From positions 78,121-142,120 of the forward strand of contig MU859142.1 in the NCBI GenBank assembly GCA_033297205.1: a DNA stretch of 64,000 bases, written 5' to 3'. The DNA is from Pseudoneurospora amorphoporcata (lineage: Eukaryota > Ascomycota > Sordariomycetes > Sordariales > Sordariaceae). This document shows, in pieces, positions 33,663 to 45,937 of this stretch (its first letter is position 1; each line of letters begins with the position of its first letter). The translations under genes were made by a program, and so were the position numbers. The notes beneath the pieces are model-generated. The model was not told where the DNA came from. It did no database searches and saw only the letters and a list, made by a program, of their open reading frames with translations.

Positions 33663-34481
33663 ATTGATAGATGGTTGTGGTGTTGAACTGGGGAGAAATA
33701 TGGAGGAAGGCGGAGAAGATCTCGCAGGCTGTTGAATGAGGGGAAGAAATGAAAGACGGGATAGGCACGAACAAGCAGAAGACAAGAAGACGTTGCGGTC
33801 AGTCGGGATCCTCCATATAAACAAAAAATAATGACCCCGGACCCCTTTCCTCCTCGTGCTCGCTGGCACCTTGCAATTACCCCTGGATGAGAGTTATGCC
33901 AGGGTGTACAACGATAGCATGCGATAGCTGCTGTATTCCGTCCAGAATAGGCGAATCCCAATCGCCAATTGGCCCGAGCGCCCCACAAAATGGCCTCGGC
34001 CAATCTGAAAGATCCACCGCCTTTTAACTTTCGGGTTGAACCGTGAAACTTGGCGCCAGCGAATTGGGCGAAGCACTCGAAAGATGCGAACTCGAATTCG
34101 AAATCCACGTGAAAGCTCATTCAACTGGGACGGTCTCGCCCTAGTGCCCGTGCGCTTAAAATCCGAATACGAATACCAAACCGAGTTGTGAAGGGGTCCT
34201 TGGATAGCTTAGCCACGGTTCGGTTTCTTACGATTACGCTGTAACGCGTGTAACAGAAGACGTGGCGTAATTACGCCACACTGACCGATAAGAGTTCTGA
34301 CGGATAACGAATGTCTGGAAAGCCCGAACTTAAGCAGGTCACCTTCGTCAGTCAGTCGAAAGTCGCAAGTTCCAAAGATCGTCATCATCACCACTGCGCA
34401 CATCACCGACCACCAACCATCGCGTCACTAGCCGACCTACAACGCGTATCAATCCACAAATAATTTTGCATCAACCTCGAC
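33663..34481. promoter_or_regulatory. Divergent promoter region of erg6 and slt11
   Basis: 0.8 kb between two divergently transcribed housekeeping genes. No obvious TATA box on either side, as is common for such genes. No coding region seen. Confidence 0.5.
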
Positions 34482-35639
34482 ATGCCACCGCAAATTAAAC
34501 ACGATCTCAACCGCTCCGGTTGGGAAGCGACCGACTTCCCCTCCGTTTGCGAAAACTGTCTGCCCGAGAACCCCTACGTCAAGATGCTCAAGGAAGACTA
34601 CGGTGCCGAATGCAAGCTCTGTACCCGCCCATTCACCGTCTTCAGCTGGGCTGCCGACCGTGCCCACGCCCGCAAGAAACGCACCAACATCTGCCTCACC
34701 TGCGCCCGCCTCAAGAACGCCTGCCAATGCTGCATCCTCGATCTTCAGTTTGGTCTACCCATCATCATCAGAGACAAGGCCCTCGAGCTGGTCGCCCCGG
34801 GCCCTCAGAGCGAGATCAACCGCGAGTACTTTGCACAAAACAACGAGCGCGCGATCGAAGAAGGAAGAGCTGGTATCGAGGAGTACGAGAAGGCGGACGA
34901 GAAGGCGAGAGAGCTGCTTCGGAGGCTAGCGCAAAGCAAGCCTTATTTCAGAAAGGGCAGGGAGGTCGACGACGAGGGCAACCCTGTTGGCGGATCATCG
35001 AGCGGCACAGGAAGGGCGACGGGAGGCAATCCTGCCATGGGAGCTGGTGTTGGAGGAGTCGGTCCGATTCGCACAAGAGACTCCAGGGCGGCCGCGGCTG
35101 CTGGTGCCAGACCCGGTGGTGGACGACGACCAAACGCAGCCCCGGCACCTCCTCCCGGACCCAAGGATTGGCAGCCGCCTGCCGATCAGAGCATCATGTC
35201 CCTCTTCGTCACCGGTATCGAGGATGACCTGCCCGAGTTCAAGATCCGTGATTTCTTCAAGGCGTTCGGGAAGATCAAGTCACTGGTTGTGTCGCATATG
35301 TCGCATGCCGCTTTTGTCAACTACGAAACTCGGGAGGCTGCTGAGAAGGCTTCGTTGGAGTGCAGGGGCCGTGCTGTCATTGCCGGATGCCCCTTGAGGG
35401 TTAGATGGAGCGTACCCAAGCCCTTGGGAACAATGAACAAAGAACAGCGCTCGGAGATGCTACGAGATGGTCGGTCAGCCTTTGGAAGTGCTCAGAAGAC
35501 AGGCGGTCAAAAGGCGATCGAGGGAGCAAATGCTCAGGGTGGCGCATCAGGAGCGCAGAACGACGACACATCCAACCTCACTATCGCAGCGCCGCCCGGT
35601 GCGGCAGACGTACAGTATGCCAGTCTTTCTGGCAACTAA
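34482..35639 (+). CDS. slt11: Pre-mRNA-splicing factor SLT11/Ecm2 (RBM22, Cwf5)
   Basis: Single exon, 385 residues. The N-terminal half is the family's Cys-rich zinc region: VCENCLPENPYVKM, AECKLCTRPFTVFSW, NICLTCARLKNACQCCILDLQFGLP (residues 23-90). Next is a helical charged linker (NNERAIEEGRAGIEEYEKADEKARELL, YFRKGREVDDEGNP), a Gly/Ala-rich low-complexity segment, and an RRM at about 240-315 (SLFVTGIEDDLPEFKIRDFF, KSLVVSHMSHAAFVNYETREAAEKA), ending near LRVRWSVPKP. Ecm2/RBM22 belongs to the NineTeen-complex-related proteins and contacts U6 snRNA in the activated spliceosome; nuclear. The absence of introns is a mild curiosity for a splicing factor. Confident. Confidence 0.95.
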   Translation: MPPQIKHDLNRSGWEATDFPSVCENCLPENPYVKMLKEDYGAECKLCTRPFTVFSWAADRAHARKKRTNICLTCARLKNACQCCILDLQFGLPIIIRDKALELVAPGPQSEINREYFAQNNERAIEEGRAGIEEYEKADEKARELLRRLAQSKPYFRKGREVDDEGNPVGGSSSGTGRATGGNPAMGAGVGGVGPIRTRDSRAAAAAGARPGGGRRPNAAPAPPPGPKDWQPPADQSIMSLFVTGIEDDLPEFKIRDFFKAFGKIKSLVVSHMSHAAFVNYETREAAEKASLECRGRAVIAGCPLRVRWSVPKPLGTMNKEQRSEMLRDGRSAFGSAQKTGGQKAIEGANAQGGASGAQNDDTSNLTIAAPPGAADVQYASLSGN

Positions 35640-35906
35640 ACGGGGACAGAAAAGTGCTTTCAATCATGGTATTGCAAGGCGTTCGGAGGGTATTATGATT
35701 TGGCGGTTTGGGCTCAGGGTTTCTCGGATACATGGCATTTCCTAATATCGCATGTGGTCTTCCAGTATTTGTTTACATTGAGGGGTATCATAGATGATTG
35801 ATATATATACACGGGCAACAGTACTGTCCTGTTGGTTCATTACGTTCTCACGAACTTGGGTTTCCAAAATCCCTGTTCTTTTCCAACCGCGACGTTTGTA
35901 TTCTCT

Positions 35907-36392
35907 TTATGCCGAGCAGCACTTGTGCTCGCCGCCGATCCTGATGTTCTTGTTGCCCAGCTTGATGGTATCGTTGTCGCCGCGCTCGGTATCCTTGTGA
36001 ATCCGCAGCTCTGTGAGGAACAACTAGTCAGCAACCGTATCCTATGTAGAACTCGGGCACTTTTGGACTCCACGCACTGTAGGTCTCGCCGTCCTTGCGG
36101 CCCTGGACGACATTGGATCTCAAAAAGCTAGCGACCTCCTCGGCATGCGCAATCGCAGGCGCAATCGTGGGATCGTTGGCGGGGAGGTTCTGGTTCTCGC
36201 GGAAACCACGGCTGATAGACTCGTAGGCAGCGGTAAGGGTGCGGGCATCGCCTACAACAGTGACACAGCCGGTTAGTCCGGGGAGCTACACAGGCCGGCG
36301 GGTGCACCAAGGGGACTGCAGGGGAACATCGTACCATCAAAGGCAACTCTCGCGGCGCGCATGAGGTGACGATAGGCGTGGAGGGCAGACAT
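35907..36392 (-). CDS. mzm1: MZM1/LYRM7, Rieske iron-sulfur protein assembly factor
   Basis: Three exons, 36335-36392, 36078-36251 and 35907-36010, give 111 residues. Introns of 83 nt (with GGACTAACC branch site) and 67 nt keep the frame. The protein starts MSALHAYRHLMRAARVAFDGD, a LYR-family helix in which the Leu-Tyr-Arg motif appears as AYRHLMRAAR. Then come the conserved FRENQNL, HAEEVASFLRSNVVQG(R/K)K and the C-terminal LRIHKDTERGDNDTIK block diagnostic of Mzm1. Mzm1/LYRM7 stabilises the Rieske protein in the mitochondrial matrix before its insertion into complex III. The tail GGEHKCCSA carries a CC pair. No exon exceeds 174 nt. It shares a 372-bp divergent promoter with zuotin. Confidence 0.92.
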
Positions 36393-36764
36393 GATGACAA
36401 TTGCGCTGGTAAACGAGCGTCAGGAAAGGGAATGCAGGGTCAAAAGAAGGTAAATGGTATTCTATCGCCGGGTTACTGGTCTAACAAGAAGATCGAAGGC
36501 TTGTCTGAAAACAGTTGTAGTGACGGCAATACGACCTCCAAAAATGTCGCCCAGGACCGGGTAGGTTTGCCGGCCGGAGTGGACTTGGAGTTGCGGTGAT
36601 CGTGATTGGCGGTCGATAAGCACGATGTGGGGAGCTTGGCCATCGAAAAATTTCCAGAAACCCGTAACAGACAACAGAGGGGCCCCGCCTATACAAGCTT
36701 CCAGTTCCTGCGCCTGTCACTGTCTTCCAACCCACCATCACCATCCTCATCATCAACCGCAAAT
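36393..36764. promoter_or_regulatory. 372-bp bidirectional promoter (mzm1 / zuotin)
   Basis: The divergent starts at 36392 (minus) and 36765 (plus) leave only 372 bp, so both genes probably share regulatory sequence. No clear TATA box. The plus-strand leader just before 36765 is rich in CCATCA/CATCATC repeats. Confidence 0.55.
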
Positions 36765-38176
36765 ATGACTACTGTGGTACCCCTTCCTCTCCCCACCCTC
36801 CCCGAGGGCTGGACCGCCGAGAAGGACTTCAAGCCCATCGGCAAGATCGCCCAGAATGAGGTTACCCAGCGCGCCATCGAGCCCGTCGGCCCTCACTTCC
36901 TCGCCCACGCCCGCCGCGCCCGCCACAAGCGCACCTTCTCCGAGGATGACCGCATCCAGGCCCAGGAGCGCGCCAAGAACGTCGAGGAGGACAACGAGAG
37001 CGACGTCAGCGAGCCCGAGGACCCCATGATGCTCTCTCGCGATGCCAAGGACTGGAAGGTTAGTGCCCAAAGAGCAATGTTGCACGGAAACCGCGAGACC
37101 CTGACCGCTAACCTGTTTGCGCCCGTCTACAGCAACAAGATCACTACAAGGTTCTTGGCCTCTCCAAGTACCGCTGGAGGGCCACTGAGGAGCAGATCAA
37201 GCGTGCCCACCGCAAGAAGGTCCTCAAGCACCATCCCGATAAGAAGGCTGCCGCCGGCCGCACCGAGGACGACAACTTCTTCAAGTGCATCCAGAAGGCC
37301 ACCGAGGTCCTTCTCGACCCCATCAAGCGCCGCCAGTTCGACTCCGTCGACGAGGAGGCCGATGTCGAGCCCCCCACCAAGAAGCAGCTCCAGAAGGGCA
37401 ACTTCTACAAGCTCTGGAGCAACGTCTTCAAGGCTGAGGGCCGTTTCAGCAACATCCAGCCCGTCCCCAGCTTCGGCAACGAGAACTCCACCCGCGAGGA
37501 GGTCGAGAACTTCTACAACTTCTTCTACAACTTCGACAGCTGGAGGTCGTTTGAGTACCTCGATGAGGATGTTCCCGACGACAGCGAGTCCCGCGACCAG
37601 AGACGCCACACCGAGCGCAAGAACCTCAACAGCCGCAAGAAGAGAAAGGCCGAGGACAACGCTCGTCTCCGCAAGCTGCTCGACGACTGTTCTGCCGCCG
37701 ATGAGCGTATCAAGAAGTTCCGCCAGGAAGCCAACGCCGCCAAGAACAAGAAGAAGCTCGAGAAGGAGGCTGCCGAGAAGAAGGCCGCCGAGGAGGCTGC
37801 TGCCAAGAAGGCTGCTGAGGAGGCCGCCGCTAAGGATGCCGAGGAGAAGGCCAAGGCCGACCGTGAGGCCAGCAAGAAGGCCAAGGAGGCTGCCAAGAAC
37901 GCTGTCAAGAAGAACAAGCGTGTCCTCCGTGGCTCCGTCAAGGACGCCAACTACTTCGCTGAGGGTGATGCTTCCGCCGCCACCATCGATGCCGTTCTCG
38001 GTGATGTTGAGCTCATCCAGGGCAAGATTGATCCCGATGAGCTCGCTGCTCTCGCTGGCAAGCTCAACGGCCTCAAGGTCTCTAACGAGATCAAGGCTGT
38101 CTGGAACGAGGAGGCCGCCCGCCTCGTCGGTGCCGGCAAGATCAGCGCTGGTGATCTCAAGGCTTTTGCTGCTTAA
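36765..38176 (+). CDS. zuo1: Zuotin, ribosome-associated J-protein
   Basis: Exons 36765-37058 and 37133-38176 (74-nt intron) join at DWK-QQDHYKVLGLSKYR and give 445 residues. A J domain at about 100-170 contains the catalytic HPD in VLKHHPDKK (His about 131). It is followed by the zuotin homology region (LWSNVFKAEGRFSNIQPVPSFG, VENFYNFFYNFDSWRSFEYLDED), a long charged Lys/Ala/Glu-rich coiled region (about 290-365) that binds the ribosome, and a C-terminal helical bundle (about 370-445). With Ssz1 it forms the ribosome-associated complex that stimulates the Hsp70 Ssb on nascent chains. The strong codon bias creates a 352-codon antisense ORF that is not a gene. Confident. Confidence 0.96.
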
Positions 38177-41100
38177 GCGACTCATTACGAGGTCAAAAGA
38201 TAATGAGGGTGTGCATGTTGGCGTTTTGTCTATCGGTGCTAGAATCTAGACTTGGAGAAACACAGACTTGTTGATGGATACCATTTTGAGTTGGTACCTA
38301 CTTTCCGCTCGCAAGCTGACCTTTGGCTTGATCCGTGAATCCGCATCCGAGATTGTAACTTAAGAGGGGCCATTACCAACTGTCTTCTTGAGGATAGACC
38401 CAATTGGCGATAATGAAGCACAAGAATGACACACCTGGTAAGCTCGGTTATCTTTGAATAATCCCTAGGGGCAGCTAATGGATAAAAAAAGTGACCAACA
38501 TACTCTCAAGGGTCACAGGCTTGGCTTCAGCTGCCCAGATTTCCATTCCGATACCTTGACTTGAGAACGTTTTGACTGCTTCAAAAGAGCCCGCGGTCAT
38601 TTGTATGGTACCCTTGGTACAACGTCTCAGCTTTCAGTCACTTGTACATTATGCAGATAGGAATACATAACTCCACATTCGCATGCGTGCCTAACCGACG
38701 ACATGCAATGCACACATCAGATGCCAGCAATTCTGGACTTAAAGCTGAAGTGTACCTAAAAGATGAAATCATCACATATGAAATCTTTCTCTTGCAGCAC
38801 ACTCTGCTAGGAACGAATCCCTTTTCTTCCTTCCAGCTACCCCAGCTTTCAATAAAATACCAGACCTTCAATCTCGAAGTTCTTCAGGGTAGCATAGCAC
38901 AGGACTTTGAAGCTCCCACTAGTTTTCCATGAACTGAGTCATCCAAGACTGATGAGACTGATGCCAACCCAGCTCAGCATGCCAAGACGTCTGATGCCGA
39001 GACTGCGCTGAATGGTGGGACCCAACTTTTGCGGCAATTGGTGGTCTCCACAGCGGACCGTCCCGTGGGTTTAAACCTTTTTGGGATGAAGTGTGGTCTG
39101 AGCTTTTGAGTTTTGGTGATGGCTTCAGATGATGTTAAGACGTCACCTCCAGCGTGGGGCTTCAAGGGCGGACTTCGTTACAATCAATCATCGAAAAAAC
39201 ACACGAGAACTAAGCGAAAATTCCATCATGAGCCACTCGCGATGAGTCGAGAGTCCTTCCGAGCATGGGAGAAAGCTAGGAACAGCCTGATTTGTCAAGG
39301 TGGATAAATTGGTATTACTTGAAAGGATTGGGTGCTGTATCAATATGTTCTGTTAATGCTGGAATTGGGGATAATCCAATTCCGGTTGGCCTTATCACAG
39401 TGCCCATTATTGGAGACTCGTTGACTGGAATACGTATTCAGAAACATGCCCCTGAACTTAAAAATTGAAAAAGAAGTAAAACAAAAACCATTCAAGCGGT
39501 TGAGGCACGTCTGTCTGCGGAACTGTATGGAATAATGGCTAAGAGTAACCCGACGTTTATAGCTGTAAGTTTTGTGGTCTCGTGACCCTTCATTACAACT
39601 GAAAATGCCGTGGACTATGGGCTATCAGCTCCTTGGTACTGGTGGATGAAACAGTACCGCCGTTGGTCACAGGTTGAACTCATGTATCGGCCAGTTTCAT
39701 TTTCTCTGTGCTTCCCCTTTTGTTTTGGCGTCTTGAGATATTGGGTCTAATGTGCATAGCATAGGACGTGATGGGTTTTGAGTTAACCTGTGGAAGACGT
39801 AGACGATGACCAATGGATGAAGAAAACAGCATGGATGAGGAGATGGCAGTGGAAGGTGCGGTTTGTACTCAATTCCCGCATTTATTCTAAGAATAATTTA
39901 CATATGAGCCCATCAGCGATCAGTTACTGACATTGAATTGAACAAAAACAGAAAATTTTCCAGAAGACTCCAGACTGAATCATATCAGCCCAAACCCTCT
40001 TTGAAACTTGCCTGGTGATTCTAGCTGTTGGTCACCGATGATAGCAGATGTACCCGCGCAATCAGATGCCCTAGTGACCAATAATAACATATGTTCAAGG
40101 GGCTAGTGATGGGGCTCCGGCTTGCTTGAGTTCGTGGATAGGTGAATGATTCCATGCTCTTGGACGGTAGCGGAGAAGGTCCTTGACGTCTCAAGTTTGA
40201 GGTTGTGACTGCGGCATTGGCGAATGGTGTTCATCATCCGGAGCAAGATAGGAAGGAGGTCAAGAAAGTCATGGCCGGAGATTTCGGGGAGAAGTGCCAT
40301 TAGAACGTGCTGGTAGGCTTATGAGACTTCGGATGGAATCTTGCCTCGCGTGAACTGCTTCTTCGGTAACGATCGTTGGAATAACATCGGAGAGAACCAC
40401 GTGTAAAACTGTAAACAGCACTTGGCATATTCAACAGGACTATAAAGCAACCCCCAGTAGGAACTCGAGAGATAGTGAGCAGTGAAACATAGACATCATT
40501 CAGTCGGTTCTCGATCCAGTCGACTTTCTGTGATCCCAAATTCATAGAAGTCGGTGGAGATGCTCAAACTTTTAATCTGGAACAATATTTTACCCCATTG
40601 TAGATAGCATCATAGTGAGAAAGCCGTTCGATGTTGTTGAGTTGAGAGGAGTATATGGCGCGTGCTTGCCAAATTCGTCTGTCGGGTTTCGGTCAACGAT
40701 ATCAACCAATCTGGCTCACCAAGGAATGAGTCGAGTCGAAGCCATCTCCATCAAAAGCAACGAGCAGCCCCTTTCCACGGAAAGGTGTTGCGGGCGACGC
40801 GAGGCAGGGTCACTGGGATTGAAGCCAGTCGTTGCCAAGAGAAAAGCTCTCAATGAAGTTCCGAATTTAAAGTTGTGGGGGAGGGGCTCCCAAGGTTGAC
40901 CCACCACATCTCCACAATTATGTTTGCCGTGGATCTGGGATTGGAGCTCCAGATTGGATGATAACTATTAGTGGCCCCCAGCCGGCGTCGGAGTCTCGGA
41001 GACTATGTCAACCAAACAACTTGAGTCACACTTGAAGTCACTAAACTTTTAGGCCCTCTGATTCACCCTTGGCGTCATTCGCCCCAGAAAATAAAATATC

Positions 41101-41243
41101 GCGAAGCCGGCGCCTTTCTTCCTCTCCCCGCTACTCCTCTCAAAGAATCTTTATCAATTACCCTTTTTGAAACTCTCCTCGGTCTTGCCTTGGCTCCTAA
41201 TACGCAGATCGGCCTCCATATACACAAACACGACATAATCACA
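38177..41243. other. 3-kb gene-poor, AT-richer region
   Basis: No gene with domain-level support. On the minus strand, fragments at 40103-40300 (MALLPEISGHDFLDLLPILL...) and 40300-40545 have protein-like composition but lie in different frames with stops between, as in a decayed gene. The last 150 bp before 41244 is the lys2 leader (good start context CACAATGGC). Confidence 0.4.
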
Positions 41244-44200
41244 ATGGCGTCCGTATTACCCGATCCCACAATCGACCTCGACTGGTCCGGTTACGTCGGT
41301 TCCATCCAGGAGCACTTCAGACGCAACGCCGAGGCGCACCCCGATAGGACATGCGTCGTCGAGACCAAGACTTCCACAACACCAGAGAGGCGCTTCACAT
41401 ACCGCCAGATCTATGAAGCCTCCAACACACTAGCTTGGTACCTGCACAAGGCCGGCATCACAAATGGCGATGTCGTCATGATTTGGGCCCATCGGTCCGT
41501 CGACCTGGTGGTGGCCCTCATGGGTATTCTGGTACGTAGTACTACTTCGTCTGTGATTCGATGCCACCAGCCGTAGTCCTGTCTAACCGTATACCTTACA
41601 TACATATGTAGGCCTCTGGCGCAACCATGACAGTTCTCGATCCTGCCTATCCCCCGGCAAGACAGCAGATTTACCTCGAAGTCTCCCAGCCCAGTGCGCT
41701 CCTACGAATTGGCCGTGCCACAGACGAGAACGGCTCATTGGCCCCCTTGGTCCAGAAGTACATTGACGACGAGCTCAAGCTCAAGACCGACGTCCCAGAC
41801 TTGCGCCTTCGTGACGACGGTATCCTCTATGGTGGTGAGGTCGATGGCAAGGATATCTTTGCCGAAGTAAAGCAATTGGCTTCCGCGCCTCCCGATGTCA
41901 TCGTCGGTCCCGACTCGAACCCCACACTATCCTTCACTTCCGGAAGTGAGGGTCGCCCCAAGGGTGTCCTCGGCCGTCACTACAGTCTGGTCAAGTACTT
42001 CGGCTGGATGGCCGAGCGCTTCAACCTCTCCTCCGAGAGCAGATACACCCTCCTTTCCGGCATTGCCCACGATCCGGTACAGCGCGACATCTTCACCCCC
42101 CTCTTCCTTGGTGCTCAGCTTCTTGTCCCATCCCGCGAGGATATTCAGCATGAGAAGCTTGCTGAGTGGATGAAGGAGCACAAGCCCACTGTTACCCACT
42201 TGACTCCCGCCATGGGTCAGATTCTTGTTGGCGGCGCTACCGCTGAGTTCCCCAGCCTGGAGAATGTCTTCTTCGTTGGTGACGTTCTGACCACCCGCGA
42301 CTGCCGTGCTTTGAGACGTTTGGCTGAGAATGCCAACATTATCAACATGTATGGCACTACCGAGACCCAGCGTGCTGTCAGTTACTTCGAGATCCCCAGC
42401 CGCAATAGGGACCCTGACTTCCTTGAAAGAGAGCTCAAGGACACCGTCCCTGCGGGTACGGGCATGCAAAACGTCCAGCTCCTGGTCGTCAACCGTGAGA
42501 ACCGCGGGCAGCAGTGCCAGGTTGGCGAGGTTGGAGAGATTTACGTTCGTGCTGCCGGTCTTGCCGAAGGCTATCTCGGCGACCCGGCTTTGAACGAGCA
42601 AAAGTTCTTGAACAACTGGTTTGTCGACAACAGCAAGTGGGTTGAGGCGGATGCTAAGCTCAACAAGAACGAGCCCTGGAGAAAGTACTACAAGGGCCCC
42701 AGAGACAGACTTTACCGCACTGGCGATCTTGGACGCTACCTCGAGTCTGGTGATGTCGAGTGCGTTGGCCGCGCTGATGACCAGGTCAAGATTCGCGGTT
42801 TCCGTATCGAGCTCAACGATATTGACAGCAACTTGAGCCAAAGCCCTCTTATTCGTGACTGCAAGACCCTCGTCCGCAGAGATCGTAACGAGGAGCCGAC
42901 TCTTGTCAGCTACATTGTCCCTGAGCACAAGGAGTGGCTCAAGTGGCTCGAGGTTCGTGGCCTCGCTGATGTCGAGGACGAGGGTGTCGAGATGGGTCCC
43001 GTCACCGTCTATCTCAAGAAGTACAGGCGCATGCAGGCTGAGATCCGCGATCATCTGAGCGCTCGCCTCCCTATCTATGCTGTCCCGACCATTTATGTCG
43101 TCCTCAAGAAGATGCCTCTGAACCCCAACGGGAAGGTTGACAAGCCTAACCTTCCTTTCCCTGATGTGGCTGAGCGTGTTGAGGATGCCTCCGATGAGGA
43201 CTTGAAGAACTGGGAGTCGCTTACCGAGACCGAGCGCACCGTGGCCCAGCTCTGGGCCGATGTTATCCTTGGTCTTAACCCCAAGACGATCAAGCGTGAG
43301 AACGCTTTCTTCGATCTGGGTGGTCACAGTTTGTTGGCTCAGCAGTTCCTCCTAAACATTCGTAAGGCGATTGGCAGGGATGTGTCTATCAACGTTCTCT
43401 ACGAGCACCCTAGCCTCGCTGGTTTCTGTGCCCAAGTTGACAAGCTCCTCGGAGAGGAAACCAGTGGTGTCACCGCTGAGGCTGGTGCGGACGAGTACGC
43501 CAAGTCTTTGGATGAGCTTTTGGCTCAGCTTCCCGAGAAGTATCTCTCGGCCGACCCTGCTACCCTTGGCTCCGAGGAGCTGACTGTCTTCCTCACTGGT
43601 GCCACCGGTTTCCTGGGTTCCTACTTGGTCAAGGATGTCCTTGACCGTACGGTCCGCACCGTCAAGCTGATTGCCCACGTCCGTGGTGTTAAGGACTCGA
43701 CGGCGGCGCTCGAGCGTCTCCGTCGCTCTCTCCAGGGTTACGGCCTCTGGAATGATGAGTGGACTGGAAGACTTAGCACCGTCGTCGGTGACTTGGCCAA
43801 GCCCAACCTTGGCATTGATGATGCCGATTGGGCAGAGCTTGCTCAGAAGGTGGACGTTGTTATTCACAACGGCGCCACTGTTCACTGGGTCAAGCGCTAC
43901 CATGATATGATGGCCGCCAACGTCTTGTCCACCGTTGACGCCATGAAGCTTTGCAACGAGGGCAAGCCTAAGGCCTTCTGCTTCATCAGCTCCACCAGTG
44001 TCCTTGACACGGACTACTACTTCAACCTGTCTGACAAGCAGGTCAGCACCGGACGTGGTGCCATCATGGAGTCCGACGACATGGAGGGTAGCCGTAGTGG
44101 CCTCGGAACTGGCTACGGCCAGACCAAGTGGGTCTCTGAGCAGCTTGTCCGCGAAGCCGGCAAGCGTGGTCTCCTGGGTTCCGTTGTCCGTCCTGGCTAC

Positions 44201-44851
44201 ATCCTGGGTGATGCCAACACCGGTGTGTGCAACGTCGATGATTTCTTGGTCCGCATGCTCAAGGGCTGCATTCAGATCTCTTCGCGTCCCCACATCGTCA
44301 ACACCGTCAACGCCGTTCCCGTCAACCACGTCGCCCGTACCGTCGTGGCTGCTGCGCTCAACCCCATCCCCAGCGGTGTGCACGTCATTCACGTCACCGC
44401 CCATCCTCGTCTCCGCATGAACGAGTACCTCGCCATCCTGGAGTACTACGGCTACAAGACTCCCGAGACTAGCTACGAGGAGTGGAAGGCCGAGCTCGAG
44501 AAGTTCGTTTCTGCTGGTTCCTTGGTCAAGGATCAGGAGCAGCACGCTCTCATGCCCCTTTACCACTTCTGCACGAACGACCTTCCCGCCAACACTCGTG
44601 CCCCTGAGATGGACGACCGGAACGCCGTGTCTGTCTTGAAGGCCGATGCCGACAAGTGGACTGGCGTCGATGACTCCACTGGTAGCAGTATCGGCAGAGA
44701 GGAGGTTGGCAAGTTCCTTGCTTACCTCTCTGAGATCAACTATGTCCCCAAGCCTACCGAGAGGGGTCGTCCTCTGCCGCAGATCCAGCCTGAGGTTCTC
44801 AAGGCGCTGGCGGTTGGTGGTGCTACCGGTGGTCGTGGTGGTGCTCACTAA
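41244..44851 (+). CDS. lys2: L-2-aminoadipate reductase (alpha-aminoadipate reductase large subunit)
   Basis: Exons 41244-41531 and 41612-44851 (80-nt intron, GTACGT...TGTAG) give 1175 residues. It is an NRPS-like three-domain enzyme that activates alpha-aminoadipate with ATP, loads it on a phosphopantetheine arm and reduces it with NADPH to the semialdehyde, in fungal lysine synthesis. Adenylation core motifs: LSFTSGSEGRPKGVLGRH (A3), YRTGDLGRY (A7), GRADDQVKIRGFRIE (A8), PLNPNGKVDKP (A10). The carrier motif FFDLGGHSLLAQQ places the pantetheine Ser near residue 669. The reductase domain opens with FLTGATGFLGSYLVKDVL (about 755) and has the short-chain dehydrogenase GYGQTKWVSE motif. It needs a phosphopantetheinyl transferase (Lys5 type), not in this window. 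Length is slightly below yeast Lys2. Confident. Confidence 0.98.
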
Positions 44852-45937
44852 TAATTTTTCCTTTTTAAGTTGTATGAATTTGGGCGAATCTGGGTAGGGA
44901 AAAGCAAAAGGCATCTGGCGTGGTTTTCTATGGACAGGAATATCGGAAAAGGTTATCCTCGAGACATAAAAGGGACATAACTTGGTACAGATCTCTCGTG
45001 TATCTAGTCTATATGACTTGCAAATAATAGACAACGGTCATGATCAAGCCCAAGGGCATTCTAACAACAAAGCTGGTGCTCATGCTGACTTCATATCTCG
45101 ACCAATTTGACCGACTTATATCATGGCCGCTCGTTGATGTCTAACAAGTTATTGCTGCTCATGCGGCCCGGTGGTTTGGCCTCAACCCGACATAAACAAT
45201 ATCACTTGATCGATTCGACACTCGATGTCGCACCATTTTCTGCGCGCCGACTTACGAACACAAAGCGTCTTCCCCGCTCATTGCAAATGGGCCCGAAAGC
45301 CCCCGTCAACGACTCACTTAACCATATTTGATGTTGCCACCAAATTTTAACTTGTGCAGTACGAGCTCTCCAAGCAAGCAATATCCAACCCAACCCTGTG
45401 ATGCCGATGTTGAGACATTGGTCAAAATCAGAACAGCCCGTTCATCGAAAAAATGGCATATGCACCTCAGCAGGCCCAGGTTCAGCGCATTTAGCCTCAT
45501 CCTATGAGAAAGTCTCCTTCAGCCCGTCCACAATATGCGCTTGCCGACTTACCCACTGCTTTCTTCCACTTGGAGACAACTGCCGCTTTCTCGTTCAAAC
45601 CCCTCTCATTTGAGGTATATCAGACTACACATATCCGCCAAAATAATCTAGGGTAATGGCATCATTGTTAAGTGGATGCGTGAGTTTGTTCGTCCGGCAG
45701 TCTGGGTCAAGACATACGTCTTTGAGAGTCGTAACACGATCTGGATATTAGGCCTAAAAGCTCCTAGACCTTGGCTGATGTTCATGGAAAATGGATGGCT
45801 AGTTCGAATGTGTTTCTTCGTATAACAAGCACCAACGGCCCCGCAGGGGAGAAAGAATTTCCAGAGCCCACCCACGCCAGTTCTGGACTTGAACTGCCAA
45901 AAGAACAAGGACAGCCGGCTATCGAAAGAAATCCATC
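44852..45937. other. Intergenic, no supported gene
   Basis: About 1.1 kb between lys2 and the S28 peptidase pseudogene. No coding or repeat structure recognised. Confidence 0.5.

Noticed and set aside
37127..38185. 352-codon Leu/Gly-rich antisense ORF opposite zuotin
   Set aside because: It mirrors the strong C/G third-position bias of zuotin; low-complexity composition, no motifs.
41927..45034. Long antisense ORFs (466 and 560 codons) opposite lys2
   Set aside because: Shadows of the lys2 coding sequence; the sense frame has all adenylation, carrier and reductase motifs.
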